Of a DNA stretch of 40,251 bases, positions 17,480 to 25,860 are shown one piece after another. Source of the stretch: JADKIH01 sp043747595 (GTDB lineage Bacteria > Bacteroidota > Bacteroidia > AKYH767-A > 2013-40CM-41-45); NCBI GenBank assembly GCA_043747595.1, contig JAYTOX010000051.1:1-40251 (forward strand), written 5' to 3'. Numbering within the stretch: the stretch's first letter is position 1; every line of letters begins with the position of its first letter. Below the pieces are notes generated by a model. That model made no database searches. It was given only the letters and a program-made list of their open reading frames with translations, and had not been told where the DNA came from. The translations under genes and the position numbers were made by a program.

Positions 17480-19501
17480 TTACTTAATAGTAAAAAAGTC
17501 GGAGTAGATATTTTTTTCTTTATAATTGATGATAAACTGTGAAAATTCATATTCGTGATTAAGATACCAATTACTTCTAATAATTAAAAGTGAGTCGTTA
17601 GATTTTGCGAGTGAATCTACTATTTTACTTCTAAGTATAGCCTCCATATATTTAAGATAAGTAGGTGCCCAATTAGGGTTTTGCTCACTGTAATTATTCC
17701 TCTTCAAATCTTCGTACGCTGAATCGACCCTTCCTAAATTGAAATTAGTCGCTGCTTTATTGAATTTTGCTTCTAAATAGAAAGGAGAAATTGCCAATGC
17801 TTTATTGTAATAAATGAGTGCGCTATCAGGAAAACCTGAACGCTCATAAGCCGTTGCCAAGTCGTTTAATGTTAGCAAATGATTTGGAGCAATGGTGATT
17901 GCTTTGCGGTAAAGCTCTAACGCTTCCGGAATATTACCTAAATAAAAATTAGCCATTGCAGAATACCACACCACCGGCGTAGAATTAATTTCCAAGGGGT
18001 AAAAAAAATAATTTACTTCTTGAGACTGGCGCAATACCCTCGAAAAATCTTTACGTGTTCTACTAACCATTACTTTGCGCATCGCAATTTCACTTTTAAG
18101 TCTTTCAGATTGAACAATGATTCCCATAAACAATAAAAAAGAAACGATGAAAAAATAATTTCGTTTAAACTTCATTAGTTTCGGCTCCCCTTCATTTGCT
18201 TCAGAAAACAGCAACGAAATAAAAAACATGAGTATTACCGGCTGAACAATTCGCGATCTAGGATAGCTAAAAAAGGAAAGTAGAAAGAAAGCGATAACTA
18301 CCCAAAGAATAACGAGTAAAAATCTCTTTGCTTCTATGGTGGCGTTTCTATAACGAGTAATAAAATATTTGATAACTAAAAAATAAAAAAGCAATAACAA
18401 GACAATTCCAAAGATTCCTTGCTCCGCAAAAACCAGCAAATAATCGTTGTGCGGATGTTCAAAGTTCATCAATCCAAAATTAATAACATCTGTTCCAATC
18501 AAACCATAAAATGGGAAAATCAATTTCCAATTATTAAGTCCTACGCCTAAAATAAAATGATCGTCAATCATTTTGATTGTATTTCGGGCTAATAAAATTC
18601 TGTCAAAAACACTATTACCATTTTTTTTCAAATTTTGATTAGTCAATTCAGGATGTTGAATATATTCTTTGATCATTGTCGTTTTAGCAAAAATGATTTT
18701 AGAAGCTGGCGATTTATAAAAGCCCAATATTAAAGAGGATGTAATTACAATGATCGACAATGCGACAAAAATACGCGCCTTATTAGTTGCTTTTAAAAAA
18801 AAGTCTTTCAAATAAACTAAACCAACAACTATTACAGAAAAAGAAAATGCTACCCAGCAAGCAAGAGAAAACAAAAGTGCAATTAAAATAATACTAAGAG
18901 CAGCGGAAATGAAGTGAATTATTTTATACCTTTTAATATCGTAAATTAGTCCGTACAAAGCTGACGGAAAAAGCAATACAAGCACTTCGCTAAAAAAATT
19001 TTTATTTGAAAGAGTAGATGCAATATTTGAAAAGATGTTTATTTTTTGTTCTATCAAAAACGGCTTGATAATATTTACCGCCTGAATGCATGCAAAAATT
19101 TGGTAAATGATGAGAGAAAACGAAACAAAACGAACTAGCTTCAATGGGTTAATTGAGTTTTTCGAAAAGATTAAAATTCCGATGAATAAAATGCTATAAA
19201 CCGTAAATAATCTTAACCATTCAGCTATAGCCTCTCCCAAATTAATTGAATGGATGGTCGATAAAGCAGTAACGATTAAAATTAAAACAGCGCAAAGGAT
19301 TATTTTTTTCTGTGGGTAATTTAAGGAAAATGAAATTTTATTATTCAGCAGAAAGAACAAAAAGCCAAAAATAGAGATTAAAATTGTGCGAGGCAGAAGT
19401 TCCGGGTCGAGGCTTGAAGAAAAATCGACAAAAGGAATAATAATAAACAGGGTAGTTAGAAAACCGTATTTCCATCTATCAAGTTTAGCGATTCGCCACA
19501 T
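17480..19501 (-). CDS. O-antigen ligase / polymerase-like membrane protein with C-terminal TPR repeats
   Basis: A 673-residue membrane protein. About ten or more hydrophobic helices span residues 10-455. The Wzy_C-type periplasmic loop contains GVGLNNW and the motif EHPHNDYLLVFAEQG, typical of WaaL ligases and Wzy-like polymerases, which act on undecaprenyl-linked glycans. Residues about 500-610 form tetratricopeptide repeats (PEALELYRKAITIAPNHLLT and PDSALIYYNKALAISPFYLE), a layout frequent in Bacteroidota. It is divergent from a Wzz-like chain-length gene 90 bp away, which supports a role in surface polysaccharide. Whether it ligates, polymerises or glycosylates protein cannot be told. Confidence 0.82.
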   Translation of the reverse strand: MWRIAKLDRWKYGFLTTLFIIIPFVDFSSSLDPELLPRTILISIFGFLFFLLNNKISFSLNYPQKKIILCAVLILIVTALSTIHSINLGEAIAEWLRLFTVYSILFIGILIFSKNSINPLKLVRFVSFSLIIYQIFACIQAVNIIKPFLIEQKINIFSNIASTLSNKNFFSEVLVLLFPSALYGLIYDIKRYKIIHFISAALSIILIALLFSLACWVAFSFSVIVVGLVYLKDFFLKATNKARIFVALSIIVITSSLILGFYKSPASKIIFAKTTMIKEYIQHPELTNQNLKKNGNSVFDRILLARNTIKMIDDHFILGVGLNNWKLIFPFYGLIGTDVINFGLMNFEHPHNDYLLVFAEQGIFGIVLLLLFYFLVIKYFITRYRNATIEAKRFLLVILWVVIAFFLLSFFSYPRSRIVQPVILMFFISLLFSEANEGEPKLMKFKRNYFFIVSFLLFMGIIVQSERLKSEIAMRKVMVSRTRKDFSRVLRQSQEVNYFFYPLEINSTPVVWYSAMANFYLGNIPEALELYRKAITIAPNHLLTLNDLATAYERSGFPDSALIYYNKALAISPFYLEAKFNKAATNFNLGRVDSAYEDLKRNNYSEQNPNWAPTYLKYMEAILRSKIVDSLAKSNDSLLIIRSNWYLNHEYEFSQFIINYKEKNIYSDFFTIK

Positions 19502-19591
19502 TTTTTAATCCGATTACATAATTCAGGTGCAGTTTACAAATTCTTTTGAAAACTTTAGATAAATTTTCTTAACATTACCCAACATAACACT

Positions 19592-20560
19592 ATGTATAAT
19601 AATCAAAACGATATTCAAATCAAAAATGCAAGATCAGAGTCTGATCAGTTGTTATTGCAACTAGCAAAAAAAAAATGGAAATACCTTTCTTATAGTCTTT
19701 TTATTGGAATTTTTTGTTCAATTATTTTTAAATTATTCATTCTCGAATATGATTCAACTGGTTCTTTCTACGTGAATGACATGAGTGTAATGAGCTCTTC
19801 AAATGTAGATCTTAAAGGATTTGAGAATATTGCTCCAAATGAAAATATTCTCAGAATTTTTCAGCTGATCAATTCTTCTAGGGTACGACAACATCTAATT
19901 AAGAAATTCAATTTAATTCAGCATTACAGAATAGACACTGCACTTGAGTTTTACAATCAAAAAACAGAAAAAATTCTTTCAGGAAATATTTTAGCAAAAA
20001 AGACACCTTTTAATACAATCACAATTACAGTAACTGATAAATATAGATATCTGTGTTCTGAAATGGTAAACGAAATAATGTCATATGTTGATGAAATAAA
20101 TAATGAATATTATATCAATAATGTGACTCAGAAATTGAAGATATCAGAATCTTATTTAGCCAACATCCAAAGAGATAACCAAGCAAAGAGCAAGAGCATC
20201 GACTCTTTGGTGGCAGAGATGAGATTATTAGCAAAATCCGGAATAAAAAGTTCAAAACCATTGTATATGGAACAACAAGAAGAGCGACTTTCATCTTTAA
20301 TCAATGAATTAGTTTTTTCTACACACGATTTAATCAATTCACAAAAATTATACAATTTAGCTCTTGAAGCACTCAATCAAAAAAACAATAAAACCATTAC
20401 TGTTATCGAAAATGGAATTCCAGCCTATAGATCTACGGTCTATCGCGCAGTTTTGTATGGCAGCTTAATTTCGGTTGCAGTTTTCTGTTTTTTAATATTG
20501 AGAATCTATATTCTAATGCATTACAAAAAAGAACTTGAGTTATTTTTTTCTAATAAATAA
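19592..20560 (+). CDS. Wzz-like polysaccharide chain-length/co-polymerase protein
   Basis: A 322-residue protein with the two-helix topology of polysaccharide co-polymerases. A first transmembrane helix lies at about 33-52 and a second at about 283-305, with a long periplasmic part between them that includes coiled-coil segments (EQQEERLSSLINELVFSTHD region). No Walker motif follows the second helix, so it is not a fused tyrosine kinase. It is divergent from the O-antigen ligase-like gene and 32 bp upstream of ispD. The combination suggests control of glycan chain length; the sequence is diverged, so the family call rests mainly on topology and context. Confidence 0.65.
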   Translation: MYNNQNDIQIKNARSESDQLLLQLAKKKWKYLSYSLFIGIFCSIIFKLFILEYDSTGSFYVNDMSVMSSSNVDLKGFENIAPNENILRIFQLINSSRVRQHLIKKFNLIQHYRIDTALEFYNQKTEKILSGNILAKKTPFNTITITVTDKYRYLCSEMVNEIMSYVDEINNEYYINNVTQKLKISESYLANIQRDNQAKSKSIDSLVAEMRLLAKSGIKSSKPLYMEQQEERLSSLINELVFSTHDLINSQKLYNLALEALNQKNNKTITVIENGIPAYRSTVYRAVLYGSLISVAVFCFLILRIYILMHYKKELELFFSNK

Positions 20561-20592
20561 ACAATCGATAAATTCTTTAGATATTTGCATCA

Positions 20593-21255
20593 ATGAAAAA
20601 AACCGCATTGATCGTTGCCGGAGGTTCCGGATTAAGAATGGGAAGCTTGATTCCCAAGCAGTTTTTATTGCTGCATAACAAACCTATACTTCAGCACACG
20701 CTTGAAAAATTTTATTCATCAGGGGTTTTCGATTCAATAATTTTAGTGCTTCCAAAAAGCGAACGACAAAACTGGAATAGATTAATAGCCGAATATAACA
20801 TCACTGTGCCACATACAATTGTTGATGGAGGTAGTTCGCGGTATGAATCAGTAAAAAACGGTTTAAGTAAGATCAGTGACGATGGATTTATTGCTATCCA
20901 TGATGGAGTTAGGCCCTTTGTAACTACAGAACTGATTGAACGATGCATGAACGAATTAATACTTCAAAACAATGCAATTCCTGCAGTATCGATTACAGAT
21001 TCGCTTCGAAAAGTTGAAGGCACTTCCAGTGAAATAGTAGACAGAGAACTTTTCAAAGCCATACAAACTCCACAATGCTTTTATACAACATTGTTGAAAG
21101 AAGCATACGACTTAGCCGACGATGGATCGATGACCGACGATGCATCTGTTTTTGAAAAAGCAGGAAATAAAATTCACTTGATAGAGGGAGATTCCGGCAA
21201 TATTAAAATTACCGTACCGATAGATTTGGCTCGCGCAGAGGCGATGTTAAAATAA
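20593..21255 (+). CDS. ispD: 2-C-methyl-D-erythritol 4-phosphate cytidylyltransferase
   Basis: A 220-residue cytoplasmic enzyme of the MEP isoprenoid pathway, joining CTP to 2-C-methyl-D-erythritol 4-phosphate. The nucleotide-binding loop AGGSGLRMGSLIPKQF is at residues 9-24. HDGVRPFV and a late TDDASVFEKAG segment match IspD, as does DSGNIKITVPIDLARAE near the C-terminus. The length is usual. It follows the Wzz-like gene by 32 bp, probably in one transcript, and ends at a clear hairpin. Confidence 0.95.
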   Translation: MKKTALIVAGGSGLRMGSLIPKQFLLLHNKPILQHTLEKFYSSGVFDSIILVLPKSERQNWNRLIAEYNITVPHTIVDGGSSRYESVKNGLSKISDDGFIAIHDGVRPFVTTELIERCMNELILQNNAIPAVSITDSLRKVEGTSSEIVDRELFKAIQTPQCFYTTLLKEAYDLADDGSMTDDASVFEKAGNKIHLIEGDSGNIKITVPIDLARAEAMLK

Positions 21256-21257
21256 AA

Positions 21258-21280
21258 AAGGTCCTTGAAAAAAGGACCTT
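21258..21280. terminator. Bidirectional terminator between ispD and the DUF4468 gene
   Basis: A perfect 9-bp stem (AAGGTCCTT / AAGGACCTT) with a 5-nt loop lies directly after the ispD stop. It is preceded by an A-run and followed by a T-rich stretch, so it can serve both convergent genes. Confidence 0.85.
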
Positions 21281-21301
21281 CATTTTACTATTTTAAAAAT
21301 C

Positions 21302-21871
21302 TCACCAATTGTCTTTATTTTTTATTGGCTTAGTCTCCACTACTGCTTTCTTTAAAGAACTTATTACGTCGAGGGCAGTTTTATCTAATTGTTGAAGGTA
21401 ATCGTTATAAGCCGGAACATAACTCTGCGATTTAGTATCGAGCCATTTCTCAGCAGGAAAAATAGAAATAACTTTCCAGCTAAAATCTGTTAGTTCATAT
21501 TTGAATCGCCCGTCTTTTGCTAATACAGTAATTGTGTATTGAGCAATACCGGCATCGGTTTTATTCCCTTGTTTGTCGGGTGGATTAGAAATTCTAAAAC
21601 GAGGTTTACCTATGATTTTATGTATTGTAGAATCATTCTCACGAATAACCTCTGTTGGGTTCTTATAAAAGGTTTTAAACCAGCTGTAAAATCGGCTATA
21701 CAATTCATCGGCCGATACACCTTTTACTTCAGCTACGCCTTCATAAGTAATTTTGTTGGTTATTGTATCAAGCTGTACCGCGTATGGCGTTACGAGTGGT
21801 TCTTTTTGAGCATTAGCCAAAAAGCTTATGCTTATTAAACCGATCGATGCTATTATCTTTTTCATTTTCAT
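21302..21871 (-). CDS. DUF4468-type exported protein
   Basis: A 189-residue protein with a signal peptide (ending SFLANAQ). The mature part follows the DUF4468 pattern: an early strand ITYEGVAEVKGVSADELY, a central AQYTITVLAKDGRFKYEL strand pair and a Trp-containing end. Family members are secreted proteins with a TBP-like fold and no known activity. I start at 21871 (MKMKKII) rather than five codons upstream, so that the basic N-terminus directly precedes the hydrophobic core. The gene is convergent with ispD across a terminator and lies 84 bp downstream of the carboxypeptidase gene on the same strand. Confidence 0.75.
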   Translation of the reverse strand: MKMKKIIASIGLISISFLANAQKEPLVTPYAVQLDTITNKITYEGVAEVKGVSADELYSRFYSWFKTFYKNPTEVIRENDSTIHKIIGKPRFRISNPPDKQGNKTDAGIAQYTITVLAKDGRFKYELTDFSWKVISIFPAEKWLDTKSQSYVPAYNDYLQQLDKTALDVISSLKKAVVETKPIKNKDNW

Positions 21872-21954
21872 AAATTGATAACGCAAAGTAAATAAAATAA
21901 TTTCATGTCACGACTTTAAAATCATGAGGAAATGAAGCTAGAAAAGTAAATAGA

Positions 21955-23520
21955 TTAAAGTTGGACTTTCACTTTGATTTTCATTCCCGGCTTTAGGGCA
22001 TGAATATCGTGAATGTTATTGAGTGTTTTCAACTCGGCCACTGTTACGCCATCATAACGACGAGCGATACTGAAAAGAGTATCTCCCGCTTCAATTGTGT
22101 GGTAAATATATTTCGATTTCTCAGCAGTATTTCTAACAGCAACTATTGGTTGATGCGAAAATTTTTCAACTTTACATGGCTTTTCAGAAATTGCAATTTC
22201 GGCAGGCTTAGCAGCTACTTCCGGCATCGTCTCTTTCAATTCCACATCCGACAATAATGGTTTGTCATCGTCCTCTTCACTTCCATTAGCAGGTTTGGCT
22301 ACGAATACTTTTTTATTGACTGTAGTAAATACAGCTAATTTTTGTCCGGCTAATAATTTTGAATGCGCTATTTTACCTTTGTTCCAGCTTTTCAATTGAG
22401 CAGTGGTGCAATTATATTTTGAAACAACAGTTGAGAGATTTTCACCACGACGAACAATATGAATTTTTCTAATTTTTTCGGTGATGTTTACATATTGACC
22501 GTTAGCAGGATCTATAGAATTTGTTTTGGCTAAATTTGGATTTGGCAATAAAGGTGAAGGACAAAAAGGACCCAGCGGATCTAAACCAACTGAAGTATAA
22601 TAGCTATTGATCATATCACGCACCACTTCATTTCTAATTTGCGGTCCGCGACAACCTAATACAATACTTACCAAACGTCGATCGCATTTAGCAGTTGTTG
22701 CAACCAAACAAAATCCTGCACGACGAGTGTATCCTGTTTTCAATCCATCAACCTCACCTGAAAAATCGATGGTTAATCTATTATGATTACGAATAACAGA
22801 CGTTGAACGGCCGTTTTCAATTGTAGCATAACCCATTTTTGCAATATCAAGGATCTCTTGATATTTGAGCATTTCTACAGTGAGGCGGAGTAAATCTAAA
22901 GGAGTAGCAGAATTATCGTACATCCAATTAGGCGAAGGAAGTCCGGTCGGGTTACCGTAAAATGTAGTTAACATTCCAAGCTCGCGCGCACGTTGATTCA
23001 TTCTGTTAATTGAACTTTGAAGGTCTCCATTACCGATGTAACGAGCCATTTGCTCTGCACATTCATTGTTGGACGCGATCATTGTCGCTTTAAAAACATC
23101 TTGCAACGAATAATTTGTTGTAGAAGAAACAGTATGATGATGTTTTCTTGAACCGACAGTAGATGTGCGCACCCATTGAATATTATCAGTCCATTTAAAC
23201 TTTCCCGCAATAATATCTTCGATGGTTAATAGAGCAACCATCATTTTAGTAAGCGAGGCAATAGGAAAAGCGGTGTTCAAATTTTTCTCCCAAACAATTC
23301 TGTTATTCACTACATCGTATAATAAGCCTGCTTTGACTTCGTTTTCGTTGACGCCTAACGCGGGTGCCGGAAAAACGTTGAAGCGATTACTTAATCCGGA
23401 ATAATCAATTGCACTTATTGTATCGTTAGTTGCTTCGGCACCTGTTGGAATAGAAGCAGCCGAGCAGCGAATAAACCCTGCAAGCACAAAAACTAAAATG
23501 GTGACGATCGTTTTATTCAT
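21955..23520 (-). CDS. D-alanyl-D-alanine carboxypeptidase (PBP5 family) with two C-terminal LysM domains
   Basis: A 521-residue exported serine peptidase that trims or hydrolyses peptidoglycan stem peptides. I start at the ATG at 23520 (MNKTIVTILVF), which gives a clean signal peptide. The three penicillin-binding motifs are intact: SLTK at 89-92 with catalytic Ser89, SNN at 150-152, and KTG at 261-263. LysM domains at about 353-398 and 472-519, separated by an acidic linker (EEDDDK), would anchor it to peptidoglycan. Fusion of a D,D-carboxypeptidase to two LysM units, in place of the usual PBP5 C-terminal domain and membrane helix, is noteworthy. The gene appears monocistronic. Confidence 0.9.
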   Translation of the reverse strand: MNKTIVTILVFVLAGFIRCSAASIPTGAEATNDTISAIDYSGLSNRFNVFPAPALGVNENEVKAGLLYDVVNNRIVWEKNLNTAFPIASLTKMMVALLTIEDIIAGKFKWTDNIQWVRTSTVGSRKHHHTVSSTTNYSLQDVFKATMIASNNECAEQMARYIGNGDLQSSINRMNQRARELGMLTTFYGNPTGLPSPNWMYDNSATPLDLLRLTVEMLKYQEILDIAKMGYATIENGRSTSVIRNHNRLTIDFSGEVDGLKTGYTRRAGFCLVATTAKCDRRLVSIVLGCRGPQIRNEVVRDMINSYYTSVGLDPLGPFCPSPLLPNPNLAKTNSIDPANGQYVNITEKIRKIHIVRRGENLSTVVSKYNCTTAQLKSWNKGKIAHSKLLAGQKLAVFTTVNKKVFVAKPANGSEEDDDKPLLSDVELKETMPEVAAKPAEIAISEKPCKVEKFSHQPIVAVRNTAEKSKYIYHTIEAGDTLFSIARRYDGVTVAELKTLNNIHDIHALKPGMKIKVKVQL

Positions 23521-23742
23521 AATAAAAGCCGAAGGATTTACCAAAAGATAAACCCGAAGGCATAGATTAGCAATTAGTTTTTGTAATATACCGTTATCCT
23601 TAGGTAAAGGACATTTTATTATACACGAATATTACAGTTAACGTTACCTTTTTTTCGTTATTTTTTGAATGCTTTCAATTAAATAAGTCAATCTATCTCA
23701 ATATGACAATATTAAAATAAAAAAACACCTTATCGCTTACAA

Positions 23743-24549
23743 TTAACGAATAACAACTTCTGATATTTTAACACCCGATTTTGTTTGAAGACGCAGTTGA
23801 TATTTTCCTGTCGAGAAATTTGTTAAATCAATACTTCCCGACGATTCGTTCGAAATAGTTTTGCTTTTGATCATCTTTCCATTCATATCGTATGCTTCCA
23901 GAATACCATTGATGGGAGTTGAATTAGAATAATGGAAAAGTCCATTAGAAGGTGATGGGAAAAATTGCAGCGAAGCAAGATCAATAGACGATACAGCTCC
24001 CGGAATATCTACGCGTACATTATCGATATCGATGAAAAACTCTCCCGAACCTGTAACGCGCGTTCCTCTTACTTTCATGTACAAATTATTTCCTGCAAAA
24101 GAAGAAATTCCAACAACGACATGATCGAAGGTTAATACATTGATAAAATTAGATGCAATAATTGAAAAAATTACTTGATAATTAATTCCATCTGTAGATC
24201 CGAGTATTTCAAATTTATCGCCATTAATAAAATTTGCTTGTGTAGAAGGGTACAAAAAAGGATCAACTATTCTCCAATCAAATTCCAACACAGAGGCTCC
24301 AGATACAGGGCCAATCACCGGAAAAATTAGAGAATCGCTAAAAGAAAACGAAGTAAGAAAAGCTGCGAGACCTTTACTTGAATTGGTACCATGCGTTAGA
24401 TAAACAGTAACATTTCCTGTATAAGAAGGAGGCACATTAAATGCGGTGTACGATTCGTAATCGTCGTAAAATGGGAATACTTGTGCCGACGAATACATTG
24501 CCATCAACAAAATGACGAAACTTAGTAGTAGTGATTTTTTCATAGCCAA
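23743..24549 (-). CDS. Secreted protein with type IX secretion sorting domain
   Basis: A 268-residue protein. A signal peptide ends SSAQ. Residues about 22-190 form a beta-rich, adhesin- or lectin-like domain (DDYESYTAFNVPPSYTG; later DKFEILGSTDGINYQV). The last ~75 residues are a T9SS type A sorting domain: FFPSPSNGLFHYSNS, then AYDMNGKMIKSKTI, then LTNFSTGKYQLRLQTKSG and VVIR. It should be exported through the type IX system and attached to the surface or released. The ATG two codons downstream (24543) is an equally good start. Function beyond secretion is unknown. Confidence 0.85.
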   Translation of the reverse strand: MAMKKSLLLSFVILLMAMYSSAQVFPFYDDYESYTAFNVPPSYTGNVTVYLTHGTNSSKGLAAFLTSFSFSDSLIFPVIGPVSGASVLEFDWRIVDPFLYPSTQANFINGDKFEILGSTDGINYQVIFSIIASNFINVLTFDHVVVGISSFAGNNLYMKVRGTRVTGSGEFFIDIDNVRVDIPGAVSSIDLASLQFFPSPSNGLFHYSNSTPINGILEAYDMNGKMIKSKTISNESSGSIDLTNFSTGKYQLRLQTKSGVKISEVVIR

Positions 24550-24564
24550 TGAGTTGGGTTTTTA

Positions 24565-24572
24565 CAAATATA
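24565..24572 (-). promoter_or_regulatory. -7 element (TATATTTG) for the T9SS cargo gene
   Basis: An exact TAnnTTTG match on the minus strand, 15 nt before the ATG at 24549. It overlaps the region just past and before the amidohydrolase stop at 24578, so the cargo gene likely has its own promoter. Confidence 0.5.
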
Positions 24573-24577
24573 GGAAA

Positions 24578-25759
24578 TCATACATCAATTCGGTGCGACT
24601 TACTGTCAGTTTTCAACTTCATATTCATCGAATCTACATTTTCAATCAAAACAATACCCGGCTTTTTACCATTTTCAAACGATCCAAATTTACGTTCAAT
24701 ACCTAAGAACTCTGCGCCATTGAATGTAGCCCATTTGAGTAATTCATGGAGCGATAATTCTGGGAAATGAAATGCAATCGTTTTCAGTTCGTCGAGAATA
24801 GAAAGCGAATGATTACTAGCATAACTATCGGTTCCCAAGGTAATTTTGCAATCACTTTTTGTGAATATAGAAATTGAAGGCAGCCGATCTTCGATGTACA
24901 AATTGGCATTCGGACAAAAACACCAATACAAATTTTTATTTAGTAACTCTGCCGAAAGAAGCTGTTCTTCTGAAGTAAACGTATTGTGAACAAGCAATAA
25001 TTTTCCGAAATTTTTTAAATGTTGAAGAGTATAATCGAGCGATGAAGCATGCCGGCTATTTCTCTTTTCAATTTCATGACTGACAGAAAATAAAAAATCG
25101 AAAACATTACCGGTTTGTGATTGAAACATGCGGTCTTCATCAGGCGTTTCTTGATTGTGAATCGATGATAAAAAATTATGAGATGAATAGTTTGCAGAAA
25201 GTGCTTCAAAAAGATTGGCAGTAACGGTGTATGGTGCATGAGGAACAAGACTTGATGACAAATTTTCCTGTGAAAATTGTGACATCAGAGCAATCCCTGC
25301 CTCAAAAACTTTAGCTGTTCGTCCGGGAACAACATCGAACAATTCAATAAAAGTGTGATAATAAATTTTTGATGTAAGCTTTTTATTTAAGGTATTGCTA
25401 TTATTAGAAATGTCGCCTACAGCAACAATTCCATTCTGGAACATTTCATCATTCGCTAATGAAATAGCTTCCAAAATATCATCTCCACTTCTATTTGTTC
25501 GCATCTGATCAATAAAACTGACCAATCCTGTTTTCTGTTCAAATTTCCCTTTAAGATGTGATAATTCGAGGTGACAATGCGTATTGACAAAACCGGGGCA
25601 AATAAAACCCTTTTTTTGTTCAACATTAGATGGCATCTCGGTGGAAGTAGCCGGATCGATAATCTCATGAATATAACCATCAGAATCGTAGCCAATAATT
25701 CCATTTCTAATAGGTGGCGAAATGATTGGAAAAATAACATCAGCTTGAATAAACTTCAT
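24578..25759 (-). CDS. Amidohydrolase (aminofutalosine/guanine/SAH deaminase-like, TrzA/MqnF type)
   Basis: A 393-residue metal-dependent deaminase or hydrolase. Metal ligands are visible as His61 and His63 (NTHCHLE), His201 with Glu204 (HNQET), His258 (VHNTF) and Asp311 (GTDSYASN). HAPYTVT at 174-180 and CPNANLYI support the aminofutalosine/5'-deoxyadenosine/SAH deaminase group, but the substrate cannot be fixed. I start at the ATG at 25759 (MKFIQADVIF), because a TAnnTTTG element sits 3 nt upstream; a longer frame to 25885 would overlap the divergent rlmN start. In Bacteroidota such enzymes often serve the futalosine menaquinone pathway, but no other pathway gene is in the window. Confidence 0.83.
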   Translation of the reverse strand: MKFIQADVIFPIISPPIRNGIIGYDSDGYIHEIIDPATSTEMPSNVEQKKGFICPGFVNTHCHLELSHLKGKFEQKTGLVSFIDQMRTNRSGDDILEAISLANDEMFQNGIVAVGDISNNSNTLNKKLTSKIYYHTFIELFDVVPGRTAKVFEAGIALMSQFSQENLSSSLVPHAPYTVTANLFEALSANYSSHNFLSSIHNQETPDEDRMFQSQTGNVFDFLFSVSHEIEKRNSRHASSLDYTLQHLKNFGKLLLVHNTFTSEEQLLSAELLNKNLYWCFCPNANLYIEDRLPSISIFTKSDCKITLGTDSYASNHSLSILDELKTIAFHFPELSLHELLKWATFNGAEFLGIERKFGSFENGKKPGIVLIENVDSMNMKLKTDSKSHRIDV

Positions 25760-25762
25760 TCG

Positions 25763-25770
25763 CAAATTTA
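25763..25770 (-). promoter_or_regulatory. -7 element (TAAATTTG) abutting the amidohydrolase start
   Basis: An exact TAnnTTTG on the minus strand that ends 3 nt before the ATG at 25759. Use of this box would put the transcript start at the ATG itself. Confidence 0.5.
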
Positions 25771-25845
25771 GCCTTTTTAGCGAAATTCCTGCAGGAGAAA
25801 CCGCTTTGTAAAGCCTAAAATCAAGATTAATGCAAACAAAAGTTG

Positions 25846-25853
25846 TATCTTTG
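25846..25853 (+). promoter_or_regulatory. -7 element (TATCTTTG) for rlmN
   Basis: An exact TAnnTTTG that ends 7 nt before the rlmN ATG at 25861. It forms a divergent pair with the amidohydrolase promoter and predicts a very short or absent 5' leader. Confidence 0.6.
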
Positions 25854-25860
25854 TCGGCCA

